Assembly: GCA_019240475.1 (NCBI GenBank)
Contig: JAFAYI010000018.1
Coordinates: 176,641 to 240,640, forward strand
DNA from: Acidobacteriaceae bacterium
Lineage (GTDB): Bacteria > Acidobacteriota > Terriglobia > Bryobacterales > Bryobacteraceae
Direction: 5' to 3'
Length of the DNA: 64,000 nucleotides
Within the stretch, counting starts at the first letter, position 1; each line of letters begins with the position of its first letter. The notes under the pieces were generated by a model that saw only the letters and a program-made list of their open reading frames with translations, searched no databases and was not told the origin of the DNA. A program made the position numbers and the translations under genes. Shown piece after piece: positions 26,693 through 35,666 of this stretch.

Positions 26693-27127
26693 ATGAAGCG
26701 TAACCAGTGGTCTGCCGCGCTGCTCGCGGTTTTGCTGTTCGGCTGTGGGATGGTCGCCGGCGCGCTCGGGCATCGCTACTATGCGGCCACGACGGTCAGC
26801 GCGAGGTCGGCGGAGGATTTTCGGCATCGCTATGTCTCCGAGATGCAGACCCGCCTGAAGCTGACTCCCGCACAGACCACTCAGCTTGAAACCATCCTCG
26901 ACGACACCAAAGCCAAGTACAAGGCCATCCGTGACGAGTATCGTCCCGCCATGATCAAGATCAGGAATGAGCAGATCGCTCGCGTGAAATCGATCTTGAC
27001 GCCTGAGCAGGTTCCTCTTTATGAGCAACTGGTCGCCGAGCACCAGCAGCACGCGCGCGATCAGGACGGTCACGATCGCAGGGACGAACACAGGCTCCCG
27101 CCCGCTGCCGACACTTCGTCCAAGTAA
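26693..27127 (+). CDS. LTxxQ-type periplasmic sensor/chaperone-like protein
   Basis: A 144-residue protein with an N-terminal signal or anchor (WSAALLAVLLFGCGMVAGALG) followed by a helical hairpin with two LTPxQ motifs (LKLTPAQTTQLETIL and SILTPEQVPLYEQL), as in CpxP, Spy and the metal sensor CnrX. The C-terminal tail is His/Asp/Arg-rich (HDRRDEHR), compatible with metal binding. With the ECF sigma and membrane protein it would form a signal chain from periplasm to transcription (inference from neighbourhood). Confidence 0.75.
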   Translation: MKRNQWSAALLAVLLFGCGMVAGALGHRYYAATTVSARSAEDFRHRYVSEMQTRLKLTPAQTTQLETILDDTKAKYKAIRDEYRPAMIKIRNEQIARVKSILTPEQVPLYEQLVAEHQQHARDQDGHDRRDEHRLPPAADTSSK

Positions 27128-27128
27128 C

Positions 27129-28544
27129 TCATCCAGCGAAATTGTAAGGAAACAGCTTCAAGATCTCTTCGTAGAGAAGACAATCCCACTGGTTCTGGAT
27201 CTCCATTGCTTTCCGCGTGCTCGCCCGATCCGCATCGTTCATTCGGCGCAGCCCCACGTTCACCAGTTCCAGCTCTGCTCGCGCCTGCCAGCCGAAGCGC
27301 TGCCGCAGCCATTGGAACGCATCTGCCGAATACTCCTGGTGCCCCACAAACAAGAAACCGTTTCGCAGGTAGTAAAGCGCCTTCTCATAGAGCGGCCGGT
27401 CGATTGAGCCCGGCGGAAACTCGCGCTCATCCACGGAGCCGAAGTGCCTCACAAGCGGATTATCGAAATGAATATTCGGCTTGCGTTGCAGGAGCTCCTC
27501 GAGACTCAGGAGCCGGCCGCCGCTTTTCACAAGCTCCGGCGCGGTGTGCTGAAGAAAGGCGTAATGCGAGAGCAGGCGCGCGGCGGGCTCGCGCACAATG
27601 GTGAAATACAAAGCATCCTGAGGCAATGCGTGATGGACGCCGTACTGGAAATGTCCGGCGACAAATCTCAAATCGCGGCGTTGTTCGAGCGGCAGCCGGC
27701 GCAGGTCGTCCACCAGGTATCCCGGCGGCGTGGCGTACAAGTAAGCGATTTGCGATTCGCGGTAATTCGCCGCGATCGCCTCGCGAAACGCGATGCCGGC
27801 GGTCTTGGGAATGTGCATGAACAACACGGCGGCCCCAGGCTTGCGCGGGCGCGCCGGAATGGTCAGGGTCTGCGGCGAGTTTTCGAGCGCCCGACCGTTT
27901 GGAAGACGCGCTTCAATGGAACTTTCCTCTTCAGCAGTTACCCATTGGCTTACATCCGCATAGAAGCCATATCTGCCCGAACAATGCAGCGCGCTTTCGA
28001 CGTCGGGGCGATAATGCACGGCGGCAACTTGGGCGATTGGCCGCTCGTCGGCGAGAATGGTGACCGTCACGGGGTTCAACGGGTTGTCGCAGTCCATGGC
28101 CCATCCGTAAACCTCGCCATTCTGTATGCCATCTAATTGCCCGTGGATTCCCAACGGCGGCTTCACTTTGCTTCGAATGCGGCCTGAAATGTAGCGCACC
28201 AGCAAGTGTGTTCCGATTGCCAGCACGCCGAGATCGAACGCCAGCCACAAGACAGCGGCAGTTGTCACGAATGCGAATCCGGGAGGAACGAAAAAGAAAT
28301 CTATCGCAAGAAAGGACAGTAGGGCGCTTGTCAAACCGGCTGCGAGCCCGAATAGGCCGGTCGACACGATTACGGCGACCGCGAAGACGAGCGCCGCGCC
28401 GGGCCTGAAAACAAATTGCGCCGTTGCGGCGAGAGCGAGCGCTGCGATCACCAGGAACAATGCAAACAAGAAGCGAACATTGCGGCGCCGCAAGGGAGCG
28501 AGCCGATCAAGAATTGAATTCAGGCCGGACTCATGCATGACCAA
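27129..28544 (-). CDS. membrane-anchored sulfotransferase-like protein, three domains
   Basis: A 471-residue protein with an unusual build. Residues about 23-120 are a four-helix DUF4118/KdpD-like membrane domain. Residues about 133-215 resemble the GWAxDxxNP beta domain found in many glycosyltransferases (GEVYGWAMDCDNPLNPVTVTIL). Residues about 240-471 are a sulfotransferase-2-like domain beginning with the PAPS-type loop VLFMHIPKTAGIAFREAI and containing TIVREPAARLLSHYAFLQ, the usual 3'-phosphate-binding Arg/Ser region. It would modify a glycan or lipid at the inner membrane face. It converges with the LTxxQ gene, with one base between. Confidence 0.75.
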   Translation of the reverse strand: MVMHESGLNSILDRLAPLRRRNVRFLFALFLVIAALALAATAQFVFRPGAALVFAVAVIVSTGLFGLAAGLTSALLSFLAIDFFFVPPGFAFVTTAAVLWLAFDLGVLAIGTHLLVRYISGRIRSKVKPPLGIHGQLDGIQNGEVYGWAMDCDNPLNPVTVTILADERPIAQVAAVHYRPDVESALHCSGRYGFYADVSQWVTAEEESSIEARLPNGRALENSPQTLTIPARPRKPGAAVLFMHIPKTAGIAFREAIAANYRESQIAYLYATPPGYLVDDLRRLPLEQRRDLRFVAGHFQYGVHHALPQDALYFTIVREPAARLLSHYAFLQHTAPELVKSGGRLLSLEELLQRKPNIHFDNPLVRHFGSVDEREFPPGSIDRPLYEKALYYLRNGFLFVGHQEYSADAFQWLRQRFGWQARAELELVNVGLRRMNDADRASTRKAMEIQNQWDCLLYEEILKLFPYNFAG

Positions 28545-28638
28545 ATGGTAAACAAGCTCTTAAACCAGTCCGTGTGACAATCGAGCGCAATGCACAATCG
28601 AACTTTTTGGCCGATCTTCGAAGCACAGGCGATGTAAC

Positions 28639-29553
28639 ATGCAAACCATGCAGTGGCGCGGCGTTATTCCAGCAATTACGACCCCGTTTCGAGAAGACGG
28701 ATCAATCGATCATGAATTTCTGGCACGGCATTCGGCGTGGCTGGTTGAGAACGGTTGCACGGGAATCGTGGCGCTCGGATCTTTGGGCGAAGGCTCAACC
28801 CTCAGCTTCGACGAAAAAGTTCGAGTGCTGCGAACAACAATTGGCGCGCTGGGCGGAAGGGCGCCGGTCGTGGCCGGCATATCGGCGCTGAGCACGAGCG
28901 AGGCAGTCGGACTGGCGAAAGCGGCGGAAGAGGCGGGCTGCGCGGGTTTGATGGTGCTGCCGCCGTATGTTTACGTAGGCGACTGGCGCGAAATGAAAGC
29001 CCATGTGAGCGCGGTGCTGCGCGCGACAGGGCTTTCGTCCATGCTCTATAACAATCCGATCGCCTATCGTGTGGATTTTTTGCCCGAGCAAGTGGCCGAG
29101 CTGCTGAGCGAGCACGGGAACCTGCACGCGATCAAAGAGTCGAGCGCAGATGTGAGGCGGGTGGCGGCGCTGCGATGCTTGGCGGGCGAGAGACTACAGA
29201 TTTTATGCGGCGTCGACGATCTTATTGTAGAGGCGCTTTTCGGCGGGGTGTGCGGGTGGATCGCGGGGCTGGCGAACGCGCTTCCACGCGAATCGGTGGA
29301 GCTGTTTGAGCTGGCGAAGCGCGGCGAGCGCAAGGCTGCGTTTGAGTTGTATCGATGGTTTCTACCGCTGCTGCGCTTCGATACAGGCCCTAAATTTGTG
29401 CAGCTAATCAAGTACGCGCAGGAGGTGGTTGGGATGGGGTCGGGCCGCGTGCGGAGGCCACGGCTGGGATTAGACGAGCAGGAAAAAAAGATGGCGCGCG
29501 CCACGATAGAACGAGCCTTGGCGACGCGGCAACAAGAGTATGCCAGCAAATAG
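28639..29553 (+). CDS. dihydrodipicolinate synthase/N-acetylneuraminate lyase family protein
   Basis: A 304-residue class I aldolase-type TIM barrel. The Schiff-base Lys is in HAIKESSADVRR, the Tyr in SMLYNNPIAYRVDF, and the GSLGEGSTLS loop matches the carboxylate-binding site (usually GTTGE in true DapA). The deviation from GTTGE and the overlap with a downstream amino-acid permease suggest a catabolic lyase or deaminase, for example for a 4-hydroxyproline derivative, rather than lysine biosynthesis. Confidence 0.85.
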   Translation: MQTMQWRGVIPAITTPFREDGSIDHEFLARHSAWLVENGCTGIVALGSLGEGSTLSFDEKVRVLRTTIGALGGRAPVVAGISALSTSEAVGLAKAAEEAGCAGLMVLPPYVYVGDWREMKAHVSAVLRATGLSSMLYNNPIAYRVDFLPEQVAELLSEHGNLHAIKESSADVRRVAALRCLAGERLQILCGVDDLIVEALFGGVCGWIAGLANALPRESVELFELAKRGERKAAFELYRWFLPLLRFDTGPKFVQLIKYAQEVVGMGSGRVRRPRLGLDEQEKKMARATIERALATRQQEYASK

Positions 29554-31072
29554 CACATCCGCGACAGCCGCGGTAGACCGCGAAACCGGCTTCGTTCGCG
29601 AGCTGGGCTTGTTTGATTCGACCATGATCGTCATTGGGGCGATGATCGGGTCGGGCATCTTCGCTGTATCGGCGGATACGGCGCGCAATGTGGGCAGCCC
29701 GGGATGGTTGCTAGTCGCCTGGGTGTACACGGCGGTGGTGACAGTGGCGGCGGCATTGTCGTATGGCGAACTGGCCTCAATGATGCCGAAAGCGGGTGGC
29801 ATGTATGTGTACCTGCGGGAGGCGTTCTCGCCTCTGGTTGGGTTTCTCTATGGATGGACATTGTTCACCGTGATCCAGACGGGCACGATCGCGGCGGTAG
29901 CGGTCTCTTTCGGGCGTTTTACGGGCGTGTTGTGGCCGGCCATTTCAGAAACCAATTATTTGATTCCGCCGATTCACCTGTCGACCGGCTATGCGGTTTC
30001 GCTTTCGACCAGCCAGCTAGCAGGCATCCTCGTAATTGCGCTCCTGACGTGGTCGAATACGCGAGGCGTGCGGTACGGCAAGATCGTGCAGAATCTGTTT
30101 ACCTCGGCGAAGGTGATCGCGCTCGCGGCCCTGATTCTGCTTGGGCTGATTTTTTTCAAGCATGATGCGGTGGCCGCGAACTTCTCCAACTTTTGGACGC
30201 CGCATGACGTGACGCCGCTCGCGGGCACTCTGAGCGCTTTAAGCGCGTTCGGTCTCTTCGCGGCGATTTGCGTATCCCAATCGGGGTGCATGTTCTCGGC
30301 CGATGCCTGGAATAACGTAACGTTCGCGGGAGGTGAAGTGAAGGATCCGCGGCGAACCATGCCGCGCGCGCTCGCGATCGGAACCATGTGCGTGACCGGC
30401 TTGTATGTTCTGGCCAACGTTGCCTATTTGATGGTGCTGCCGCTGACCGCGATCCAGCACGCGCCTTCGGATCGGGTCGCGACCGCGATGCTGGAAGTCA
30501 TTTTCCCGGGCTGGGGCGCTGCCTTAATGGCGATTGCCATCATGATTTCCGCCTTCGGCTGTATCAATGCGCTGGTGCTTTCGGGACCGCGCGTGTATTA
30601 CTCGATGGCGCAAGACGGGCTATTCTTGAACGCGGCCGGAAGCCTGAACCGGGCGCGTGTGCCGGGGTGGTCGTTACTCATTCAGGGGATCTGGTCGGCG
30701 GCGCTGGTTTTGCCTCGAACCTACGATCCCGTGAAGAATACATACGGAAATCTATACAGCAACCTGCTCGACTACGTGATTTCGGCGGCGCTCATCTTTT
30801 ACATCATCATCATCGCGGGAGTGATCCGGCTGCGCATCAAGCGTCCCAATGCGGATCGTCCGTATCGCGCCTTCGGCTATCCATTGGTTCCGCTGTTATA
30901 CATCGCCGGAGGGTGCGCGGTTCTCGCGTGCCTGTTCGCCTATCGGCCTGCTAGCACCTGGCCAGGACTGCTCATTGTGCTGTGCGGGCTGCCGATTTAT
31001 TTTCTGATGAACCGAAGGACTCAATCTCGCGGATCTCTTGCGCAGCCAGACGAAAGTCGAGCGCTCCGATGA
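29540..31072 (+). CDS. APC-superfamily amino acid permease
   Basis: A 510-residue transporter with 12-13 predicted membrane segments. The first helix LFDSTMIVIGAMIGSGIFAVSADTAR carries the GSGIF substrate motif. It is a paralogue of the permease at 5569-6891 (the same LGLFDSTMIV opening), with an additional 70 residues. It overlaps the aldolase-family gene by 14 bases, so the pair is translated together and the transported compound is probably linked to that enzyme's substrate. Its last 100 bases are also the antisense of the convergent aldo/keto reductase gene. Confidence 0.88.
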   Translation: MPANSTSATAAVDRETGFVRELGLFDSTMIVIGAMIGSGIFAVSADTARNVGSPGWLLVAWVYTAVVTVAAALSYGELASMMPKAGGMYVYLREAFSPLVGFLYGWTLFTVIQTGTIAAVAVSFGRFTGVLWPAISETNYLIPPIHLSTGYAVSLSTSQLAGILVIALLTWSNTRGVRYGKIVQNLFTSAKVIALAALILLGLIFFKHDAVAANFSNFWTPHDVTPLAGTLSALSAFGLFAAICVSQSGCMFSADAWNNVTFAGGEVKDPRRTMPRALAIGTMCVTGLYVLANVAYLMVLPLTAIQHAPSDRVATAMLEVIFPGWGAALMAIAIMISAFGCINALVLSGPRVYYSMAQDGLFLNAAGSLNRARVPGWSLLIQGIWSAALVLPRTYDPVKNTYGNLYSNLLDYVISAALIFYIIIIAGVIRLRIKRPNADRPYRAFGYPLVPLLYIAGGCAVLACLFAYRPASTWPGLLIVLCGLPIYFLMNRRTQSRGSLAQPDESRALR

Positions 31073-31955
31073 CGCCGGGCACCTGATCGGCGCGGCGCAT
31101 TCCAACAATCGCGGCCGTGACAGCGGGATTCGCGAGTGTCCAAGCGATGGCCACCTCACCCGGCGCGCGCCCGTGACGCTCGCCGATCCTGCGCAGCAGT
31201 TCTACCAGTTCGAGGTTTCGGCTCAGCTTAGGCTCCTGAAAATCGGGATTGCGACTCCGCCAGTCGTCGTCGGGAAGTTTCTGTGCGCGCTCTTTGGTCA
31301 TCTTCCCGCTTAAAAGGCCGCTGCGCATTGGCGAATACACGATTGCCCCAACGTTGTGGCGCTGAGCAAAGGGCAGAATCTCGCGCTCGACGTCGCGAGC
31401 GAGGAGGGAATAGGGCGGCTGCAGAGAAGTAATGGGCGCGATCTTCATGGCCCGCTCCATCTGCGCCGCGTTGAAATTAGAGACGCCGATCCATCGTACT
31501 TTGCCTTGCTGTTGGAGGCGCGCCATTTCGGTCCAGCCCTCTTCAATGTCGGCATCGGGATCGGGCCAGTGGATCTGGTAGAGATCAATCGAGTCGACTC
31601 TGAGCCGGCGCAGGCTGTCCTCGCACTCCTGGCGAATCGATTCGGCCTTGAGGGAAGGGAAGATCTTGCGGTTTTCATCCCAGCGGCGCTCGCACTTGGA
31701 GAAGAGATAGGGCTTGTGCGAAAGTCCGCGAATGGCTTCGGCGACAACCTCTTCCGAATGCCCTAGGCCGTACACGGCGGCAGTGTCGATCCAGTTGATG
31801 CCGGCGTCGATCGCGGCGCGTATAGCGTTGATCGAATCCTGGTCATCCTGCTGTCCCCATCCAAATGCCCAACCCGAGCCGCCCATGGCCCAGGCGCCCA
31901 CGCCAATGCGTGTAATCTCCAGATCGCTGTTGCCCAGCTTTTTCGTTTCGCTCAT
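30972..31955 (-). CDS. aldo/keto reductase
   Basis: A 327-residue NADPH-dependent aldo/keto reductase. The catalytic set is visible: Asp and Tyr in NWIDTAAVYGLGHSEEV, Lys in LFSKCERRW, and His in YQIHWPDP; the C-terminal cofactor region VTAAIVGMRRADQV is also present. The substrate is unknown. The 3' end overlaps the convergent permease gene by about 100 bases, and both reading frames look genuine through the overlap. Confidence 0.92.
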   Translation of the reverse strand: MSETKKLGNSDLEITRIGVGAWAMGGSGWAFGWGQQDDQDSINAIRAAIDAGINWIDTAAVYGLGHSEEVVAEAIRGLSHKPYLFSKCERRWDENRKIFPSLKAESIRQECEDSLRRLRVDSIDLYQIHWPDPDADIEEGWTEMARLQQQGKVRWIGVSNFNAAQMERAMKIAPITSLQPPYSLLARDVEREILPFAQRHNVGAIVYSPMRSGLLSGKMTKERAQKLPDDDWRSRNPDFQEPKLSRNLELVELLRRIGERHGRAPGEVAIAWTLANPAVTAAIVGMRRADQVPGVIGALDFRLAAQEIREIESFGSSENKSAARTAQ

Positions 31956-32142
31956 GTGCTTCCCGATAGTGGATGCAGTTTGGGGTGGGTTTAGTGCAGC
32001 CCTGTGGCCCCTGCTTAGCAGTTCCGGGCAGCAGGCGAATAGGCTCGTTCCGAGAAAGGCCGAGTACCAACAGTTCTGAGCCGCCCTAAGCCCTGGGATG
32101 CAATAGCTCTTCGAATGGCTGGAACTTTAAGCTCGAATTGCT

Positions 32143-32784
32143 ATGAAACTATTTTCTACATTTTTGATTGCGGCGGCGGCTCTATCGGCTGCGCCCATAA
32201 CGCAAGTGAAGCTGGTGAACGCCGGAAGTCCGGTGGATACGGTCAGCAAGGTGACGATCGACGGCGTTAGCAAGTACAACGTCGATATCGGCCCTTACAC
32301 GCTGCAGATCAACGGGCAGAACATGGCCGCGATGTGCATCGACTTCTTCGATGAGAGCAACGTGGGCGATGTCTGGAACGCGTATGTGACACAGGTGGGC
32401 AGCTCCAATCTGAGCAACACGTATCATCCGACCGACGGGCAAGAGTACGAAGAAGAAGCCTACCTCTTCAGCCAGATTACGAAAGCGGGCGCGGATCGCA
32501 CGGGGCTGCAGGAGGCGGCGTGGGACATCACGGCCTACGGGATTACGAACTCCTCGTATAAGTATCTGATCGGGGACAACAGCTATATCGATGCGGCCTT
32601 GGCGAACTACAACAAGATCAATCTCAGCGGATTTGAGCTTATTTCGGACACGGTTGCGGGTTGCGAGCAGGAGTTCATCGTCGCGACTCCGGAGCCGGGC
32701 AGCCTGCTGTTGTTGAGCGTGGGGATGCTCGCGGCGTTCGGCGCGATCTGGCGGCGGAAGCGCCTGGCGGCGGAGCTGAACTAG
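32143..32784 (+). CDS. PEP-CTERM sorted extracellular protein
   Basis: A 213-residue exported protein with an N-terminal signal peptide (MKLFSTFLIAAAALSAAP), a beta-rich middle with a Cys pair (MCIDFF and GCEQEF), and a C-terminal PEP-CTERM sorting signal from residue 181 (TPEPGSLLLL, then a hydrophobic stretch and WRRKR). Such proteins are cut by exosortase and are associated with exopolysaccharide-rich surfaces. The exosortase is not in this window. The gene stands alone with a 187-base upstream region in which no clear promoter is evident. Confidence 0.9.
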   Translation: MKLFSTFLIAAAALSAAPITQVKLVNAGSPVDTVSKVTIDGVSKYNVDIGPYTLQINGQNMAAMCIDFFDESNVGDVWNAYVTQVGSSNLSNTYHPTDGQEYEEEAYLFSQITKAGADRTGLQEAAWDITAYGITNSSYKYLIGDNSYIDAALANYNKINLSGFELISDTVAGCEQEFIVATPEPGSLLLLSVGMLAAFGAIWRRKRLAAELN

Positions 32785-32807
32785 CTACGGGCCGGGGGGC
32801 TGCTGAA

Positions 32808-34262
32808 TCAAGGCTTCAGGGGTTCTACCGTGGGCATGGCGCGGCCCTGCGAGCGAATGGCGAAATCGAATTTGCCGGTCGCGCAGGGTTTCAGCGCCGT
32901 GTCACGGTAGAAGCTGATTCCGAAGATCCAGTCGCGGTTCATGCCTCCATCGCAAATGGCGTGTAGGTTGGAGATTTGAGCGGCATACCAGCGGGCCGAG
33001 ACAAAGCGGTCCAGAATCGGAAAGGCCAAAGTCTTCAGGTAGATGCCTCCGGCGACGATGCACAGCACCAGGAGGGGGCCGATCCAGGAACGGCGCGCTA
33101 GGAGCACGACCAGGATGGGGGAGGCGGCAAAAAACAGTTCGACACGGCTGAGGTGCGTGACGGCGATCGCAGAAAAGCGGCCGGTAATGAGGGCGAGGGG
33201 CAACGCACGCGCGAGCGGCGGGAGGGTGGCGATGAGCACGGCGCAAGCAAACATCCACCAGCGCGGTAAGCGAGCGAGCGGTAGAGACTCGAAGCCCGAA
33301 GCGATGAGGACGAATAGGCTGGGCAGGAGAGGCAAAAGGTAACCCGGCAGCTTATTCAAGGAAAGGCTGAATGCGAGAAAGCCGAACAGGAAGACGGCGG
33401 CGAGAAAGCGGCGGCGCTGATCCCAGGGAATGCGGGCGGCTGCAAATAGCAGTGGGGTCCAGGGGAAGAGGGCGAGCAGCAGAACCGGAACATAGTAGTA
33501 CCAGGGCTGGACGTGCTGGAGGGCCGATGAATAAAGCCGCTCAAAGTGGTGCTTGAGGAAGAATTCCTGGAGAAAGGCCGGGCCGTTTCGAGCAGTGACT
33601 GCGACGTACCAGGGTAAGGCCACGGCGAACAATGCGGCGACCGCGCTCCACCAATCTCGCCAGTATGGGCGCAAGAACCAGAACAACGGCAGGGCAAGGC
33701 CGATGGGGACGAGGCCTTTCGCGAGAGCCGCTATTCCGAGGCAAGCGCCGATCGCGGCGAAACGCCAGCAGATGTGCTGCAGTTCGGGTTTGAAGCGAAG
33801 CAGCGGGAGAGCGAGAAAGACGGCAAGCGAAAAAAAGACCGCAAGGGGCAGATCGGTGAGAGAGAGATCTGTAAAGGCGATCCAGGCAGCCGAACTGGCG
33901 AGCAGCGTGGTGGAGACAGCGGCGGTCTTAAAGCCGAATTCATCGAGGAGCAGAGCGTAAGACGCGCCGAGAAAGACAAGGCTCAGGAGCACAACGGGAA
34001 GCCGCGCAGCGAGTTCCGGGCCAAGACCCGCCAAAGTTCCGGCGGCAGTCATCCAATAAAGCAGGGGAGGTTTCTCGAACCACGGAGAACTCCATAGGCG
34101 CGGGGTGACGAAATCACCGGTCCGGGCCATCGCGCGACCGATGGCCGCATACCGCGGTTCGTCGGGGCCTAGCATGCCCACGCCGCCGAGCGCGTAGACG
34201 TACAACGCAGCAATCGCAGCGGTGAGTGTGAGGATTGGCAACGCCCTACGAAGAGAAGACAA
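32808..34262 (-). CDS. ArnT/PMT-type glycosyltransferase family 39 protein
   Basis: A 484-residue polytopic membrane protein of the GT39/ArnT superfamily, using a polyprenyl-phosphate sugar donor on the outer face of the inner membrane. The first periplasmic loop carries GPDEPRYAAIGRAMARTGDF and WFEKPPLLYWM, the characteristic acidic motif region; eight or more hydrophobic segments follow, and a short soluble C-terminus ends the protein. The acceptor (lipid A, protein or other glycan) cannot be told. Confidence 0.85.
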   Translation of the reverse strand: MSSLRRALPILTLTAAIAALYVYALGGVGMLGPDEPRYAAIGRAMARTGDFVTPRLWSSPWFEKPPLLYWMTAAGTLAGLGPELAARLPVVLLSLVFLGASYALLLDEFGFKTAAVSTTLLASSAAWIAFTDLSLTDLPLAVFFSLAVFLALPLLRFKPELQHICWRFAAIGACLGIAALAKGLVPIGLALPLFWFLRPYWRDWWSAVAALFAVALPWYVAVTARNGPAFLQEFFLKHHFERLYSSALQHVQPWYYYVPVLLLALFPWTPLLFAAARIPWDQRRRFLAAVFLFGFLAFSLSLNKLPGYLLPLLPSLFVLIASGFESLPLARLPRWWMFACAVLIATLPPLARALPLALITGRFSAIAVTHLSRVELFFAASPILVVLLARRSWIGPLLVLCIVAGGIYLKTLAFPILDRFVSARWYAAQISNLHAICDGGMNRDWIFGISFYRDTALKPCATGKFDFAIRSQGRAMPTVEPLKP

Positions 34263-34328
34263 TCCTCATTGTAGAGTTCGGCGCCCGGTTTGCCCCGAGC
34301 GAGGCCTTTAGATTTGAAGTCGCGACGG

Positions 34329-34529
34329 CTAAGAGTTAGATGAAGGCTGGTTTGCCGCCGCCTCCTGTAGCCGCTGTTTGCGCTTCGCTTCCCGCGCCGC
34401 CACGGCTTTTTTGGCTCGAGCGATGCGTTGCTCCTGCGTCATGTTCTTGGCCGCAGTGCGGCCTCCCTGCGCACCAAGCTCGCGCAGGTATTCCTTAAAC
34501 TCCTGTTGTGTTGGGGTCACGTTACCCAC
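34329..34529 (-). CDS. small basic protein, unknown function
   Basis: A 66-residue, highly charged helical protein with a GAQGGRTAAKNMTQEQRIARAKKAVAAREAKR core and a polar C-terminal tail. The GGxxAAKxMTxEQR pattern recurs in small acidobacterial proteins of unknown function; DNA or RNA binding is conceivable from the charge. It is divergent from the DsbA-like gene. Confidence 0.65.
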   Translation of the reverse strand: MGNVTPTQQEFKEYLRELGAQGGRTAAKNMTQEQRIARAKKAVAAREAKRKQRLQEAAANQPSSNS

Positions 34530-34590
34530 ATCTTACCTGTTTTGAAGTCATCAATCCAGAGGCTAATTCACTGTAAACTTGTGAAAGATT

Positions 34591-35514
34591 ATGCAATCTC
34601 GTTGGGCATTGGGGGCCGCGGTGGCCTTGCTCCTTTCAAGCGCGTTGGCGGGGGCTGACGCGCCGGTTTCAAAACTGGATAAGGCCAAGCTCGAGGCCTA
34701 TATCCGCTATGCGGAAGCCTTCACTCAGGATGTGCAATTTTCGATCGACGATCCGGTCCCGAGCGCCTACAAGGGATATTTTCGGGTGGTCGCGCATTTG
34801 ACGAAGGGGCCGAATCGGCTGGACCGCGTTTATTATGTCGCGCCCGACGGACAACATTTCTTTAGCGGCGCGATTTGGGATTTGAACGAAAGCCCATTTG
34901 AGGACACGCTGGAGCATTTGCCTACCGATGGACCGTCGTTCGGGCCGGCGAACGCCAAGGTGACGATCGTGGTTTTCAGCGATTTTGAATGTCCTTACTG
35001 CCGGCAGATGGCGAAAACTTTGCGCGACAATATACCTCAGAAATTTCCGAATGAAGTCCGGGTAATTTTTGAGGATTTTCCGATCGATTCGTTGCATCCA
35101 TGGTCAAGGGCCGCAGCGGAGGATTCGCACTGCATCGCGAACCAGAAGATCCCCGCTTTTTGGGCGTTTCACGACTGGATCTTTGAGCATCAGCAGGAGG
35201 TCAGTCAGACGAATTTGCGCGACAAGGCTTTAGAGTTCGCTAAGCAGAATGGGCTGGACACGGCAACAGTGGCGAATTGCATGGATTCGCACGCAACGGC
35301 TGCTGCTGTGGAGCGAAGTGTGCGGGCCGGGCAGGGGCTACAAATTGAGCAGACGCCAACGCTGTTTGTAAACGGGCGCTCGATTGGGGGTGCGATTGCC
35401 TGGGACGCATTGCAATCGCTTATCGATTTGGAATTGAAGAGGCCGGCCAGGGTGCCGGGGCCGCCCGTTGAAAAATGCTGCGAGGCGCCTATTCCGAGCG
35501 TGATCAGAAAATAG
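34591..35514 (+). CDS. periplasmic DsbA/thioredoxin-fold oxidoreductase
   Basis: A 307-residue exported protein with a signal peptide (RWALGAAVALLLSSALAGA), an N-terminal domain of about 90 residues, and a DsbA/DsbC-like thioredoxin domain whose redox site CPYC is at residues 134-137 (FSDFECPYCRQM). The cis-Pro loop IEQTPTLFVNGRSIGGA follows. It would introduce or reshuffle disulfides in the periplasm. A further CC pair (EKCCEAP) near the C-terminus is unusual and could take part in electron relay. Confidence 0.9.
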   Translation: MQSRWALGAAVALLLSSALAGADAPVSKLDKAKLEAYIRYAEAFTQDVQFSIDDPVPSAYKGYFRVVAHLTKGPNRLDRVYYVAPDGQHFFSGAIWDLNESPFEDTLEHLPTDGPSFGPANAKVTIVVFSDFECPYCRQMAKTLRDNIPQKFPNEVRVIFEDFPIDSLHPWSRAAAEDSHCIANQKIPAFWAFHDWIFEHQQEVSQTNLRDKALEFAKQNGLDTATVANCMDSHATAAAVERSVRAGQGLQIEQTPTLFVNGRSIGGAIAWDALQSLIDLELKRPARVPGPPVEKCCEAPIPSVIRK

Positions 35515-35666
35515 CCGGGAGAGCTGGGCGCAACATGGTGTGTGGAAAGTGTGAGGTTGCGCGGGATTAGTGCCGATACGGATAGTGCGGGCGAAGTTTG
35601 TTTCCGCCCGACCAAGAAAGACAAGGGCCAGGTTTAAAACGTTTGCCAGCAACAGCGGATAGTACA

